Shown: positions 15,902 to 24,154, numbered from the stretch's first letter. The stretch is DNA of 64,000 bases from Flavobacteriales bacterium (GCA_016705955.1 JADJKO010000002.1:785592-849591), one strand, 5' to 3'. Numbers and translations: made by a program. The notes: generated from the letters alone by a model not told the origin.

Positions 15902-17476
15902 TTATCTAACCACCGTGAACAAGCGCTTCCAACGGATGCCCGTATCCGGATCCTTGGTGAACCACACCAGCACCGCTTTGCCCACGATGTGATCGAAGGG
16001 CACGAAGCCCCAGAAGCGGCTGTCCTGCGAACGGTGGCGATTGTCGCCCATCATCCAGTAGTAGTCCTGTTCGAAGGTGTAGCTGGTGACAGGTGATCCA
16101 TCGATCAGGATCTGTTGTCCTGAGCTGGCCGAAGGATCCACCTTCAGGTCGTGGCCTTCATACACGCGGATCGCGCGCTCGTACAGCGGCAGGATCTTCA
16201 GGTCCAGTTGCAAGGTGGCACCTGCTTTCGGGATCCAGAGCGGTCCGAAGTTGTCCTCGCTCCAATCGTACGCCGGGTTGCTCGGGAAGATCGGGCGGAA
16301 GTAACGCGGATCGCTGTAGAAGCCGGCCTCGTGGTCCTGGCGCTTCATGCTCACCACGCTGTCGAACTTCTCCAATTTCGCTGCGACGGTGGGCGATGTG
16401 GGGATGAGCGCGTAGAAGCTGCCGTCCTGCATCTGGCCTTGGTACACATCACTGGCCGAGATGTCGAAGAGGGTCTTGATGCGGTCGGTGTTGAGTGGTG
16501 CCGAAAGCACGAACTCGTAGTTGTACTGGCCGGTGTTCGCCAGCGCCAGTGGTTCGCTGTTCACATACACCTGGCCATGCGTCACGCGCAGGCTATCCCC
16601 CGGCGTACCGATGCACCGCTTGATGTAGTTCTCCTGCTTGTCCACCGGACGGATCAGCAAGCCGCCGCCGGGCTTCAAGATCTCTCGTCCGTCGGGCTGG
16701 CGTTCCGCCATCCGGTAGTTCGGGTCGTTCAATTTCGCGAAGCCGTGTTCGCGCTTCAACTGGTAGTAGCTCTGGTTCTGGAAATTCGCCACCACGGTAT
16801 CTCCTTCGGGGAAGTTGAAGACCACGGCATCACCGCGTTGGGGTGTTCCGAAGCCGGGAAGTCTGCGGTACGGTTGGCTGAACCAGGTAACGAACGACTG
16901 CGAATTCACCACCGGAATGGTGTGGTGCGTGAAGGGGAAGGTCAGCGGCGTCATCGGCAAGCGCGGACCGTAGCTCAACTTGCTTACGAAGAGGTAATCG
17001 CCCACGAGCAAGCTCTTCTCCATGGAAGGTGTGGGGATCGTGAACGCCTCGAAGGTGTACGTGCGGAACACCGTCGCCACGATCACTGCGAAGAGGATCG
17101 CATCGCCCCACTGGCCCAGCAGCCCGCGCTTGCGACTACCGGCGGGGATCGGACCCACGTAGCTGTTCTGCGCGAACACCGTGGCCGGCACTTTCCACCA
17201 CGGCAGGAAGGTCATCAGCACATGCTCCTTGAACCGGCGCTCGCCGAGCACGATGGAGATGTTCACGTTCATCAGGATGAACATGAGCAGGTTCACGCCC
17301 GGCACGATGAAGAGCACGATCCACCACCACGGCTTGCCGGTGATCTTCAGCCACACCAGGATGTTGTAGCCCGGCACGAAGGCCGCCCACGTCGGCTTAC
17401 CCGCCTTCTGGAAGAGTTTCCACAAGCTGGCCAGCAGAATGGCGAAGTAGGCGTAGAGGAAGATGTACGGGATCAT
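15902..17476 (-). CDS. lepB: Signal peptidase I with N-terminal DUF5684-like membrane domain
   Basis: 524 residues, much longer than classical LepB. The first about 110 residues hold three hydrophobic segments with FVPGYNILVWLKITGKPWWW, resembling DUF5684. The S26 protease domain follows: IPTPSMEKSLLVGD with the catalytic Ser, a long insertion typical of Bacteroidota, YIKRCIGTPGD with the catalytic Lys, and MGDNRHRSQDSRFWG near the end. Near residue 450 the sequence reads DPSASSGQ where the paralogue is shorter (see 16116-16137). The gene is downstream of dapB with a 34-bp gap, in the conserved parAB-DUF5683-dapB-lepB cluster. Confidence 0.94.
   Translation of the reverse strand: MIPYIFLYAYFAILLASLWKLFQKAGKPTWAAFVPGYNILVWLKITGKPWWWIVLFIVPGVNLLMFILMNVNISIVLGERRFKEHVLMTFLPWWKVPATVFAQNSYVGPIPAGSRKRGLLGQWGDAILFAVIVATVFRTYTFEAFTIPTPSMEKSLLVGDYLFVSKLSYGPRLPMTPLTFPFTHHTIPVVNSQSFVTWFSQPYRRLPGFGTPQRGDAVVFNFPEGDTVVANFQNQSYYQLKREHGFAKLNDPNYRMAERQPDGREILKPGGGLLIRPVDKQENYIKRCIGTPGDSLRVTHGQVYVNSEPLALANTGQYNYEFVLSAPLNTDRIKTLFDISASDVYQGQMQDGSFYALIPTSPTVAAKLEKFDSVVSMKRQDHEAGFYSDPRYFRPIFPSNPAYDWSEDNFGPLWIPKAGATLQLDLKILPLYERAIRVYEGHDLKVDPSASSGQQILIDGSPVTSYTFEQDYYWMMGDNRHRSQDSRFWGFVPFDHIVGKAVLVWFTKDPDTGIRWKRLFTVVR
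16116..16137. repeat. TCCTGAGCTGGCCGAAGGA element inserted in-frame in lepB
   Basis: This stretch matches the common dispersed repeat CCTGAGCTNGNCGAAGG seen in many bacterial genomes. On the coding strand it yields SASSGQ. The neighbouring paralogue has five to six fewer residues here, which supports an in-frame insertion. Confidence 0.7.
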
Positions 17477-17510
17477 GCGTGTGTGTACAGGTGTATCGTG
17501 TAAAAGCGGA

Positions 17511-18251
17511 TCAACTCAGGTCGAGGACGTCATCCATCGTGAAAAAACCGCGGCGTCCTTTCAGCCACTCTGCGGCAACCACGGCCCCGATGGCGAAACC
17601 GCTGCGATCAAAAGCCTCATGCGTGATCACGATCCGATCATTGCTTCCGGACCACGTGACCGAATGCTTGCCGATCACTTCGCCGGTGCGATCGCTGATA
17701 ATGGGGAGGGCTTGGTCGTTGTTCGTTGTTGGTTGTTCGAGTTGAACGGCGGTCTCTTTTTCGCGCAGGTTCCACCCCGAGTATCGTTGCGTCTTCAGAT
17801 CAATGTCCCGTGCGAGCGTGATCGCCGTTCCACTGGGCGCATCCAACTTGTGGATGTGATGGATCTCGTCGATGTGCGCATGGTACTCTGGTCGCGTGTC
17901 CATCAGACCGGCGAGCGTTTTGTTCAAGCGGAAGAAGAGGTTCACACCGATGCTGAAGTTGCTGGCCCAAAGAAGGCTGCCCTGCTTCTCGTCGACGAGC
18001 CGCTTGATCTCGTGCAAGTGATCGTACCAACCCGTGGTGCCCACCACCACCGGAACGCCGTGTTCCAAGCAGAGCCGCATGTTCGCCAGCGCTTGGTCCG
18101 GTTTGCTGAATTCGATGGCCACGTCCGCGCCGGTGGGAGGGGTTCCAGCGTTCGCAGCATTCACACGCAACACCACTTCATGTCCGCGCGCGGTCGCTGC
18201 TGCTTCGATGGCCTTGCCCATCTTCCCGAAACCGTAGAGTGCGATCCGCAT
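17511..18251 (-). CDS. dapB: 4-hydroxy-tetrahydrodipicolinate reductase
   Basis: 246 residues; a cytoplasmic enzyme of lysine/diaminopimelate synthesis. The start at MRIALYG places the nucleotide-binding GFGKMGKAI at residues 7-15. The catalytic block DEIHHIHKLDAPSGTA is present, with the paired His, the Lys and the PSGTA loop. The C-terminal FAIGAVVAAEWL is typical. A stretch EQPTTNND in a variable loop is encoded by GTTGTTCG-type repeats like those at 15833-15901, so this loop may have gained a small repeat. Confidence 0.95.
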   Translation of the reverse strand: MRIALYGFGKMGKAIEAAATARGHEVVLRVNAANAGTPPTGADVAIEFSKPDQALANMRLCLEHGVPVVVGTTGWYDHLHEIKRLVDEKQGSLLWASNFSIGVNLFFRLNKTLAGLMDTRPEYHAHIDEIHHIHKLDAPSGTAITLARDIDLKTQRYSGWNLREKETAVQLEQPTTNNDQALPIISDRTGEVIGKHSVTWSGSNDRIVITHEAFDRSGFAIGAVVAAEWLKGRRGFFTMDDVLDLS

Positions 18252-18341
18252 GCGTCCGTTCCCCGCCGTGCGGGCAATGGCGCCGAAGGTAACCGGCTCC
18301 CCATTGGCCGGACCTTGAAGAATTGTGAACGGCAACCGACC

Positions 18342-18908
18342 TCAGCGAAGGGTCAACGCCAACGAGAACCCCGGCGCGCCCTGTGCCGCCAAAGGCAGGG
18401 AAGGGGACACCTGTAGCGAAAGGTCCGAACTCACATCGAAGCGCACGAAGTGTGCATCCACGCTGGCATCCACGATGTTCAGCACGTACACCAGCCCGCA
18501 GGCGATGTAGCTCAGGTCGCGCCAGCGGCGGTAGGTGTCGGCCACGTTCAGGACGGTCTGGGAACCGAACTGCCCATTGAACTCATCCACGGTGCTCGGG
18601 TCGTTGTCCGTCAGCGCGATGTACGCATCCTTGTACCGCTGGTACTGGCTGTTGTTCTCCCGGATGAAGTAGATGCTCGTGCCCAGGCCCACCAACACGA
18701 TCGGCGCTTTCCAGTACTTCTTGTTGTACACCTGCCCCGCGCCGGGCACCACCGCGCTGAGGATGCTGGCTTTGGTGGGGGAGTGGCGGTGGCGCCAGTC
18801 CAAGGTGTCGGCGTGCGGAATGCTCCGGGCCGCGCTATCGGACTGCGCGCGCGCAATGAGCGGTGCCCCGAACAGGAGCGTGATCGTTAGATAGCGAAGG
18901 AGCGTCAC
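18342..18908 (-). CDS. DUF5683 family membrane protein
   Basis: 188 residues with a signal peptide (LLFGAPLIARAQ) and the DUF5683 hallmark PGAGQVYNKKYWKAPIV, followed by a membrane helix (VLVGLGTSIYFI) and YRRWRDLSYIACGLVYVLNIVDA with a second hydrophobic segment. The family is found almost only in Bacteroidota, normally directly after parB and before dapB. Here dapB follows as expected, but parB is 7.4 kb away. Function is unknown, probably envelope-related. Confidence 0.87.
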   Translation of the reverse strand: MTLLRYLTITLLFGAPLIARAQSDSAARSIPHADTLDWRHRHSPTKASILSAVVPGAGQVYNKKYWKAPIVLVGLGTSIYFIRENNSQYQRYKDAYIALTDNDPSTVDEFNGQFGSQTVLNVADTYRRWRDLSYIACGLVYVLNIVDASVDAHFVRFDVSSDLSLQVSPSLPLAAQGAPGFSLALTLR

Positions 18909-18969
18909 GTCGCAAAGGTCGGGAACCGACGGGGAGAAGCGAGCGGGTCCATGTCGGCATCAGCGGGAA

Positions 18970-19695
18970 TCAGTCTTGGCCCAATATCACATACGCAGGA
19001 CCACCAACAATTTTGTAGTCTGGTAAGCGGATCGTCATTTGAGAGGTGATGGAAGAATTGCCTAAAAGGATGTCAATCGACATTGGGTACCGCGCAATGT
19101 GGAAATTAGCGGCCGCTACGAAATAGCCCGAGTCCCCGAATAACTCGACACTCACCTTCAAGTCCTTGTATGAATATGGGGTATTGTTGATGACCCTGGT
19201 CTCCAAGTCAACGAGATCAGAATTAGGTCTCGGCTTCCATTGCATCAATTCAAAGGCCACCAAGTTTTGATCACGGTAATAGTGTATTGAGTCCTGCGAA
19301 GAGTAGGTGATCCGTGTTAGCTTGACGCGACCTACTCCTAGATCGTTTATGGCCGTCCAAATGAGAGTATCTCCAGCGAAGCGCATTCGTGCATGAATCG
19401 GTTGGAATTTGTCTGTCGTTACTAGGACTGAATCGCCAGCAGAATTGACGATATACGTACCATAGGCCGTAATGCCTTGGGTGATAGCGGTCACAACACC
19501 GTCCGACTCAAATCTCCAATACGCTTCAGATCCCGGGGTGGTTTTTCCATTGAGCCATGTTTCTGCAACACTCCAATCCCCGATGATCAATTCTGTTGAA
19601 GACTTCACTTGTTCTTGGAGAGGATCAGCACATGAATAGAGACACACACAGATCAACAGGAAGTTGCGGAAACTCTGACTAACTGGTGTGCGCAT
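18970..19695 (-). CDS. Putative lipoprotein of unknown function
   Basis: 241 residues. The N-terminus is a lipoprotein signal (FLLICVCLYSC-ADP). The next 100 residues look like a lipocalin-type barrel (GDWSVAETWLNG, YWRFESDGVV, GTYIVNSAGDSVLV). A second beta-rich part follows, with VINNTPYSYKDLKVSVELF. Base composition is clearly more AT-rich than the flanking dapB/DUF5683 genes, a sign of acquisition. It is framed by the DUF5683 gene and a copy of that gene's 5' end (19780-19885). Confidence 0.7.
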   Translation of the reverse strand: MRTPVSQSFRNFLLICVCLYSCADPLQEQVKSSTELIIGDWSVAETWLNGKTTPGSEAYWRFESDGVVTAITQGITAYGTYIVNSAGDSVLVTTDKFQPIHARMRFAGDTLIWTAINDLGVGRVKLTRITYSSQDSIHYYRDQNLVAFELMQWKPRPNSDLVDLETRVINNTPYSYKDLKVSVELFGDSGYFVAAANFHIARYPMSIDILLGNSSITSQMTIRLPDYKIVGGPAYVILGQD

Positions 19696-19779
19696 TCTCT
19701 TGAATCATGTGGACAAGATAATTCATGGTACTATCACCACAATGGCCATGACGCCCAACGTGCTAGGCTGCTCCGGGCT

Positions 19780-19885
19780 GTGCTATCCGATTGCGCGTGC
19801 CACAAGCGCAGCCCCGAACAGGAGCGTGATGAATACACAGCGAAGGAGCCTCACGGCGCAAAGGTCGGGAACGGGAAAGCGAGTG
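19780..19885 (-). pseudogene. Duplicated 5' remnant of the DUF5683 gene
   Basis: Read on the minus strand, this segment matches the upstream region and first about 22 codons of the DUF5683 gene at 18834-18920. Shared pieces include ATCACGCTCCTGTTCGGGGC and GCAAAGGTCGGGAAC (plus strand). It would encode a degraded signal peptide ending at an early stop, so it is a remnant. It marks the probable original junction before insertion of the lipoprotein gene. Confidence 0.75.
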
Positions 19886-19913
19886 GCGGTGGCGGGATGA
19901 TCCAGCACCCCCA

Positions 19914-19948
19914 ACGCAAAAGCCCCGGCGAGGCGCCGGGGCTTTGCG
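19914..19948 (-). terminator. Rho-independent terminator of the Fn3 protein gene
   Basis: CGCAAAAGCCCCGGC-GAG-GCGCCGGGGCTTTGCG forms a long GC-rich hairpin 27 bp after the stop codon of the Fn3 gene. Confidence 0.75.
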
Positions 19949-19974
19949 TGTCCGTAGAAGGTCGTCCGTTTCGC

Positions 19975-20598
19975 TTACGCGGCCACCCCGATCGCGGGGT
20001 CGCTCATTACGCTGCTGCCGGCCGCGCCCACGGCGCGTACAGCGAACCAGTAGCGCTTCAGGCTTTCCATGCCCTCCATGGTGAAGCGGCGCTTGGTGGT
20101 GGTGCCCACGTGTTCCCAGACCACATTCGATCCCGCGGGATCGGTCAGCGTCCTGAACACGTTGTAGCTGTCGGCGCCACGCTCCTTGGTCCAAAGGACT
20201 TCCACTTCACCGGCCTCGCCGGTCATGCGGACTTCCTGGATCAACGGGGCGTTGGGTTTGCCGATGGGCTCGGGCGTGTTGGCCAGCTCGAATCCGGTGG
20301 ATTCCAGCAATGCCTTATCGCCACCCGCCACCATCCGCACGTAATCCGCCACCGACCGCAACACCACCCTGGTCTTCACCACTTCATTGTCCCGCGCGAT
20401 CCTCGCGCCCTTGCTTCCGTTGGTCGCTGCCTCGATAGCGGCCTCCAGATCGTCCCCCTGCTGCTTCATGTCCGCCAAGCTCACCGGGGGTGTGGGGAAG
20501 CTGGTGTTACCGGTCAATTTAGCTACCACATTGCGGAGCAACGCGAGCAAGGCGAGAACGGAGAGCCTGAACAGGGATAACTTGATATTGGCCTTCAT
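19975..20598 (-). CDS. Fibronectin type III-like domain protein
   Basis: 207 residues. The N-terminus has a hydrophobic segment (LSVLALLALLRNVVA) but no clear signal cleavage site. Residues about 45-105 form a helical region with many charged residues. Residues about 115-205 look like one Fn3 fold (EVEVLWTKERGADSYNVFRT, ending YWFAVRAVGAAGSSVMSDP). Similar Fn3 proteins of this size occur in Bacteroidota accessory regions without known function. Its upstream region contains three dyads (20673-20780) and its downstream region a strong terminator, so it is a single-gene transcript. Confidence 0.7.
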   Translation of the reverse strand: MKANIKLSLFRLSVLALLALLRNVVAKLTGNTSFPTPPVSLADMKQQGDDLEAAIEAATNGSKGARIARDNEVVKTRVVLRSVADYVRMVAGGDKALLESTGFELANTPEPIGKPNAPLIQEVRMTGEAGEVEVLWTKERGADSYNVFRTLTDPAGSNVVWEHVGTTTKRRFTMEGMESLKRYWFAVRAVGAAGSSVMSDPAIGVAA

Positions 20599-20672
20599 CT
20601 TCTGCCGCCCCCTGGAACCCGGTGGGGCGAAGCCGTTTTAGTTAGCGGTTCCGGGGGTTGGAACGCAGGTGT

Positions 20673-20780
20673 TCCGGAATTCCGGAGGGTACCCCGAAAA
20701 ATTCCTAACGGAATAAGTGCACGCGGCGTAGAGGCCATGGGCCGTGCCGGTTTCCATCCGCAATATTCCTTAAAGAATAT
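20673..20780. promoter_or_regulatory. Three dyads upstream of the Fn3 gene
   Basis: The leader region holds TCCGGAATTCCGGA (20673-20686), ATTCCTAACGGAAT (20701-20714) and ATATTCCTTAAAGAATAT (20763-20780). They share GGAAT/ATTCC half-sites and could be operators, perhaps for the XRE-type regulator encoded 500 bp away. No binding is demonstrated. Confidence 0.35.
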
Positions 20781-20939
20781 GCAGGTTTCGGGAACCATGG
20801 TTCGCCAATTCATGCGTTGCCAGTGCTCTTGTCCAGGCATTCAGGCACTTCGGGCGGGTGCCGGAACAAGGGTGCCGCATCGGCGAGCAGGGCCGGTCAA
20901 TGGGGCGGGAAGGGGAGTGCCAAAGCGCTTTTCGCAGTC

Positions 20940-21170
20940 GTCATTGAAGCATTCGCACCCGTCATGGGATCAATCGCAGTCGACATGGAAGCATTCGCAC
21001 CCGACATGGGATCATTCGCACCCGTCATTGGCCTATTCGCACCCGTCAATAGTCCAATCGCAGTCGTCATTGGATCATTCGCAGTCGTCATAGGAGCATT
21101 CGCACCCGTCAATAGTCCATTCGCAGTCGTCATTGGAGCATTCGCACCCGGCATGGGATCAATGACACCC
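20940..21170. repeat. 21-bp tandem repeats (about 11 copies)
   Basis: A 21-bp unit resembling GGAGCATTCGCACCCGTCATT is repeated with substitutions. On the minus strand it reads as heptads of the type (G/T)ANxPMT; on the plus strand as (I/S)FAPV(I/M)G. Both strands are open through the tract, so it cannot be decided from sequence alone which, if either, is translated. The minus-strand frame starts within the end of the XRE gene. Confidence 0.75.
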
Positions 21171-21266
21171 GCAAAAAGTGGTTTTTCGGCCGTTCTGTGG
21201 CCCACGGCAGCCGCCTCGCCCACCCGGACGGCTGTTGCCTCACCGTGGCTCGGGTGGTGTGCTTGC

Positions 21267-21458
21267 TTATAGTAGGTCGTCCAATCCGGGCCTGCGCAAG
21301 GCCCAGCGCAAGCGCTCGGCAATGGCGATCCCGGTATCCTGGCGTTGTTTCTCCAGCTTGCAGATCTTGCCTTGGCTTACACCGATCAGCTGGCCCAGTT
21401 GCCCTTGGGTCAGCTTCAGGCGCTTGCGGTATTCCCGCACCCGTGCACCATTGATCAT
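21267..21458 (-). CDS. Small XRE-family helix-turn-helix regulator
   Basis: 63 residues, essentially one HTH domain: YRKRLKLTQGQLGQLIGVSQGKICKLEKQ contains both helices of the lambda-repressor fold. There is no sensor or oligomerisation domain. The 219-bp region upstream, to the CD-NTase stop, holds no gene but has a GC-rich palindrome around 21539-21562. The gene lies downstream of the CBASS-like operon on the same strand. Confidence 0.8.
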   Translation of the reverse strand: MINGARVREYRKRLKLTQGQLGQLIGVSQGKICKLEKQRQDTGIAIAERLRWALRRPGLDDLL

Positions 21459-21677
21459 GGCAGAACGAATTGGTTATGGAACAGTGACCATACGACCCAA
21501 CTGCACGTGTTCTGGTACCTCAAATGTGCAGCAAGAACCCCCGGGGGGTGCGAAGCCCGGGGCAATTGCTTTTCAGTGGGGTGGTGTTGAAAAGGGCGGA
21601 TATCCGGCCACTACCTCACCGGCCACTACCTACGGCCCCCATGTTCCGAACGCTACCATGCCCAGACCAGTCATAAC

Positions 21678-22487
21678 CTAACGCAGAAGCGCGGAAAGCG
21701 AATACGACGAGGGTACCAACTTCTGGATCTCTGCCTCCGCAAGGGCGGGATAACCGTCCGCCTCAAGCTTCTTGGTTGCGGCAACAAGGTCCTTAGCGCG
21801 TTTGACCTTGTCCTTCTTCAATTGTGAGGATACGTCCCACTGCGACAAGTCATCAATGGCCTTGTAGAAGTACTCCTTCAGGCTGGTGCACCACATGTAC
21901 CCGGCCGCAATTATGGCCTTCTCCAGAGCATAGGACTCGTACACGTACCCATTCTGCGCGTTCCAGTACTTCATGAGCCGTATCAGTGGCTTAATGAGGT
22001 TGTCATTGCTCTGGTTCTTGCTCGTGAGGTCGTCGTTGAAGCCGTTCGGATTGGTGGAAGTCCAGTTCAGATAAGCAGATGATGAAGGGATGTAGATGGT
22101 CCCCAGCCAATCCTTGTACGCTGGAACAAGGTCGAACTTGATGTGGTTCAACTCCAGCACAACAGATGGATGGCTCTGGTAGATTTCAGAACGCGAGTAC
22201 TTTATCTCGGCGAACCTTTTCAGTCGGTCAATGAACGTCTGTGGTTTCAGGTCCGCGCTGTTATCGAAGATGACCATGTAGTCGACGTCCGAGTTCTCGT
22301 CCGCCTTTCGTGGCAGCATGGTGGCTCGCGTGGATGAACCAAATCGCAGTTGCTCTTTCACTTGATAGCCGAAATGGTCAGTCAATCGTGATCGCACGGT
22401 AGCGATCGAGGTGTTGATGCTGTCCTTCTCTGTATCAGAAAGAATAAGCGATGAGGCGAGGTTGGACAGATGGGTTTGGACGGACAT
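21678..22487 (-). CDS. SMODS-type nucleotidyltransferase (CD-NTase, CBASS-like)
   Basis: 269 residues. The polymerase-beta core has the GSS motif at residues 50-52 (RFGSSTRAT), the Asp pair at 67 and 69 (DENSDVDYMVIF) and the third Asp near 119 (HIKFDLVPAY). The helical C-terminal part contains LIRLMKYWNAQNGY, normal for SMODS enzymes that make cyclic di- or oligonucleotides after phage infection. All catalytic residues are present, so the enzyme should be active. The gene starts 5 bp after the predicted 2TM effector gene. Which nucleotide it makes cannot be told. Confidence 0.86.
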   Translation of the reverse strand: MSVQTHLSNLASSLILSDTEKDSINTSIATVRSRLTDHFGYQVKEQLRFGSSTRATMLPRKADENSDVDYMVIFDNSADLKPQTFIDRLKRFAEIKYSRSEIYQSHPSVVLELNHIKFDLVPAYKDWLGTIYIPSSSAYLNWTSTNPNGFNDDLTSKNQSNDNLIKPLIRLMKYWNAQNGYVYESYALEKAIIAAGYMWCTSLKEYFYKAIDDLSQWDVSSQLKKDKVKRAKDLVAATKKLEADGYPALAEAEIQKLVPSSYSLSALLR

Positions 22488-22492
22488 GGTGA

Positions 22493-23052
22493 TCAGGAGT
22501 TGAGTTCTTGTTCAGTGTAGGTGGCGGTGAAGCCATTTTTGAAGTTGTCCCGTGCCTTTTGGAAATCGCCGTCGGTTGTCAGCGGGGCATTGACGCACTT
22601 CGAGTTATATTCTTCGGCAAGGCGGTATAGGGCATCACAGAGCTGCTCGTTGCTCAACAGTCCGTCAGCATAATTGGCTTCGGTGTTTCGGATGCGTTTG
22701 AAGATTAGGTTTAGGTCAGTGGCGATGGTATCGTGCTTCGCAGCCACTTCGATCTTGCTCTTGTAGTCAGAGAACGTGGTGGTGTATAGGATGAGGAAAC
22801 CACCCAAGGCGCCGAGAACATTTACGATTACCTGCACACCAACATTGGCACCGGGATCTTGTCCCAAATGCCCACATTCATAATGGTACTGAACGATGCG
22901 GCGATAGTACCCGCCACCAACCAGATTCGAAAACGGTCCCCAGCCGACTGCATGCGTCGGGCTGCGTTGAAGTGTGAACTGCGCGTGTATAGACAGTCGA
23001 CCTTGAGCTTGCGCAGCGCGTCAATTGTGTGTGTAGCCGAAGTAGTCCTCAC
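22493..23052 (-). CDS. SLATT-type two-TM effector protein, one apparent frameshift
   Basis: The protein is split over two frames. The first part, from ATG at 23052, has DALRKLKVDCLYTRSSHF and the first membrane helix (WLVAGTIAASFSTIMNV). The second part, ending at 22493, has the second helix (IVNVLGALGGFLILYTT) and a cytoplasmic helical tail. Adding one C to the CCC run near 22853 restores one frame of about 186 residues. Together the parts look like SLATT proteins (SMODS/SLOG-associating 2TM effectors), predicted to open pores when a nucleotide signal is made. It overlaps the SANT-like gene (ATGA) and precedes the CD-NTase by 5 bp. The break may be a sequencing error. Confidence 0.75.
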
Positions 23053-23255
23053 TTTTTGCCCCGGTTATATGGTGATTGGTTCGTTGGCTTCAAGCCGATG
23101 TCTTCAGCAGACGCCTTGCTGTAGACTGCTGCCTCGGTGCGGCCGAGCTTCAAGCCGATGACCCTGGTCGGCGTATTCTGGCTAGCGAGCTTCGCCAGTT
23201 GTTTCAGCTCAGTGGAGGTCCATGTATTGCCGGTATTGCGCGTTGACTTACTCAT
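23049..23255 (-). CDS. Small SANT/Myb-like DNA-binding protein
   Basis: 68 residues. The core WTSTELKQLAKLASQNTP-TRVIGLKLGRTEAAVYSKA is a SANT/Myb-like three-helix motif. Its C-terminal tail ends NQSPYNRGKK. Small proteins of this type occur widely in bacterial accessory regions. The start is 20 bp from the LexA-like stop and its stop overlaps the 2TM gene start, so it belongs to the four-gene operon. A DNA-binding role is inferred. Confidence 0.75.
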   Translation of the reverse strand: MSKSTRNTGNTWTSTELKQLAKLASQNTPTRVIGLKLGRTEAAVYSKASAEDIGLKPTNQSPYNRGKK

Positions 23256-23275
23256 GACGTTAGTTTTTGTGAGGC

Positions 23276-23890
23276 TTATGAGAGGACATCTGGGAGTACT
23301 GCCGAGACCACACCTTGGATGATGAGGTCGTCAGTGACCAATGTTGGGCTGTGCTTGGGGTTCCGTGAATTGGGTTTGAGAACAATGTGATCGCCTTTGC
23401 GGTGGAAGTGTTTGATGGTCGCCTCATCGTTGATGAGGGCAACTACCCGGTCTCCCTCGTCCGCGATGGCCTGTTGGCGCACGAGGATTAAGTCGCCTTC
23501 ATCAATGCCAGAGAGGTTCATGGAGTCACCAACGGCTCGCAGAAGAAAATACGTCTGACCTGGACGCGCTATCCGCGTTGATATGCTCACCCATGCTTCA
23601 GGATCTTGCTGGGCGAGCGTTGGGAGGCCACATGCTACAGAACCTACCAACGGGACATCCACTGTGTGCTCCATCGGATCATTGGCCTTGCCAGGCAACT
23701 TTATCACACCGTCCTTGTACTTCAGTAACCCACGCTTGGCGAGGCGTTCGAGCATCAACTGCACGGATCGGGGGGATGGATAACCGATGGCATCGCCGAT
23801 CTGTCGCAACGAAGGTGTCTTGCCCGTGTGTCGGACATGAGATCTGATGAAGGCTAATCCCTTCAGGTCCATCTGAGTCTTCTGATCCAT
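23276..23890 (-). CDS. LexA-like S24 family repressor
   Basis: 204 residues from ATG at 23890 (a GTG 15 bp upstream is possible). The N-terminal winged helix resembles LexA (TPSLRQIGDAIGYPSPRSV). The C-terminal S24 domain has an Ala/Cys-Gly cleavage-type site (SVACGLP), the catalytic Ser in AVGDSMNLSG (residue 123) and Lys in DEATIKHF (residue 160), with the 37-residue spacing of LexA. It should self-cleave with activated RecA. As first gene of the operon with the SANT-like, 2TM and CD-NTase genes, it likely ties that operon to DNA damage. Many Flavobacteriia lack a housekeeping LexA, so this may be a local regulator. Confidence 0.88.
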   Translation of the reverse strand: MDQKTQMDLKGLAFIRSHVRHTGKTPSLRQIGDAIGYPSPRSVQLMLERLAKRGLLKYKDGVIKLPGKANDPMEHTVDVPLVGSVACGLPTLAQQDPEAWVSISTRIARPGQTYFLLRAVGDSMNLSGIDEGDLILVRQQAIADEGDRVVALINDEATIKHFHRKGDHIVLKPNSRNPKHSPTLVTDDLIIQGVVSAVLPDVLS

Positions 23891-23912
23891 GCGCCTAAGG
23901 TACACTATATGT

Positions 23913-23944
23913 CAACCAAGACGGCCTTATAGATACATTGGTTG
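23913..23944. promoter_or_regulatory. Dyad CAACCAA-N18-TTGGTTG between the LexA-like gene and the restriction gene
   Basis: Seven-base arms flank an AT-rich centre just upstream of the LexA-like start. It is in the right place to be an autoregulatory site, but the arm spacing is longer than in typical LexA boxes. Confidence 0.3.
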
Positions 23945-24154
23945 TCCACCTGTGTAAACTATTCGACGAAGGCTTCCCTGGTGTTGCCGATGTCCCTGAT
24001 TCGATTGGTCGAAGACCTCGTATTATCGGATTCGTACATAGCTGGGTATCCACCCCCACGCTCGTCTGCCGAAGGCGACCCCTACGGGATGAAGTTCATT
24101 GGACAAAGCAGGTTTACCGCAGCTTTCCGCAATAGTCGATTAGCTTCGGCATGC

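Noticed and set aside
16151..17503. Plus-strand open frame of 450 codons
   Set aside because: It lies antisense to lepB, which has clear catalytic motifs, and shows His/Glu-rich shadow composition.
23276..23890. Housekeeping LexA or prophage repressor
   Set aside because: It is the first gene of the CD-NTase operon, and there are no phage structural, integrase or lysis genes near it; a local regulator is more likely.
23942..24154. N-terminal extension of the restriction endonuclease
   Set aside because: The extra residues from earlier starts do not resemble the BglII/BstYI family, whose length fits the ATG at 24155.
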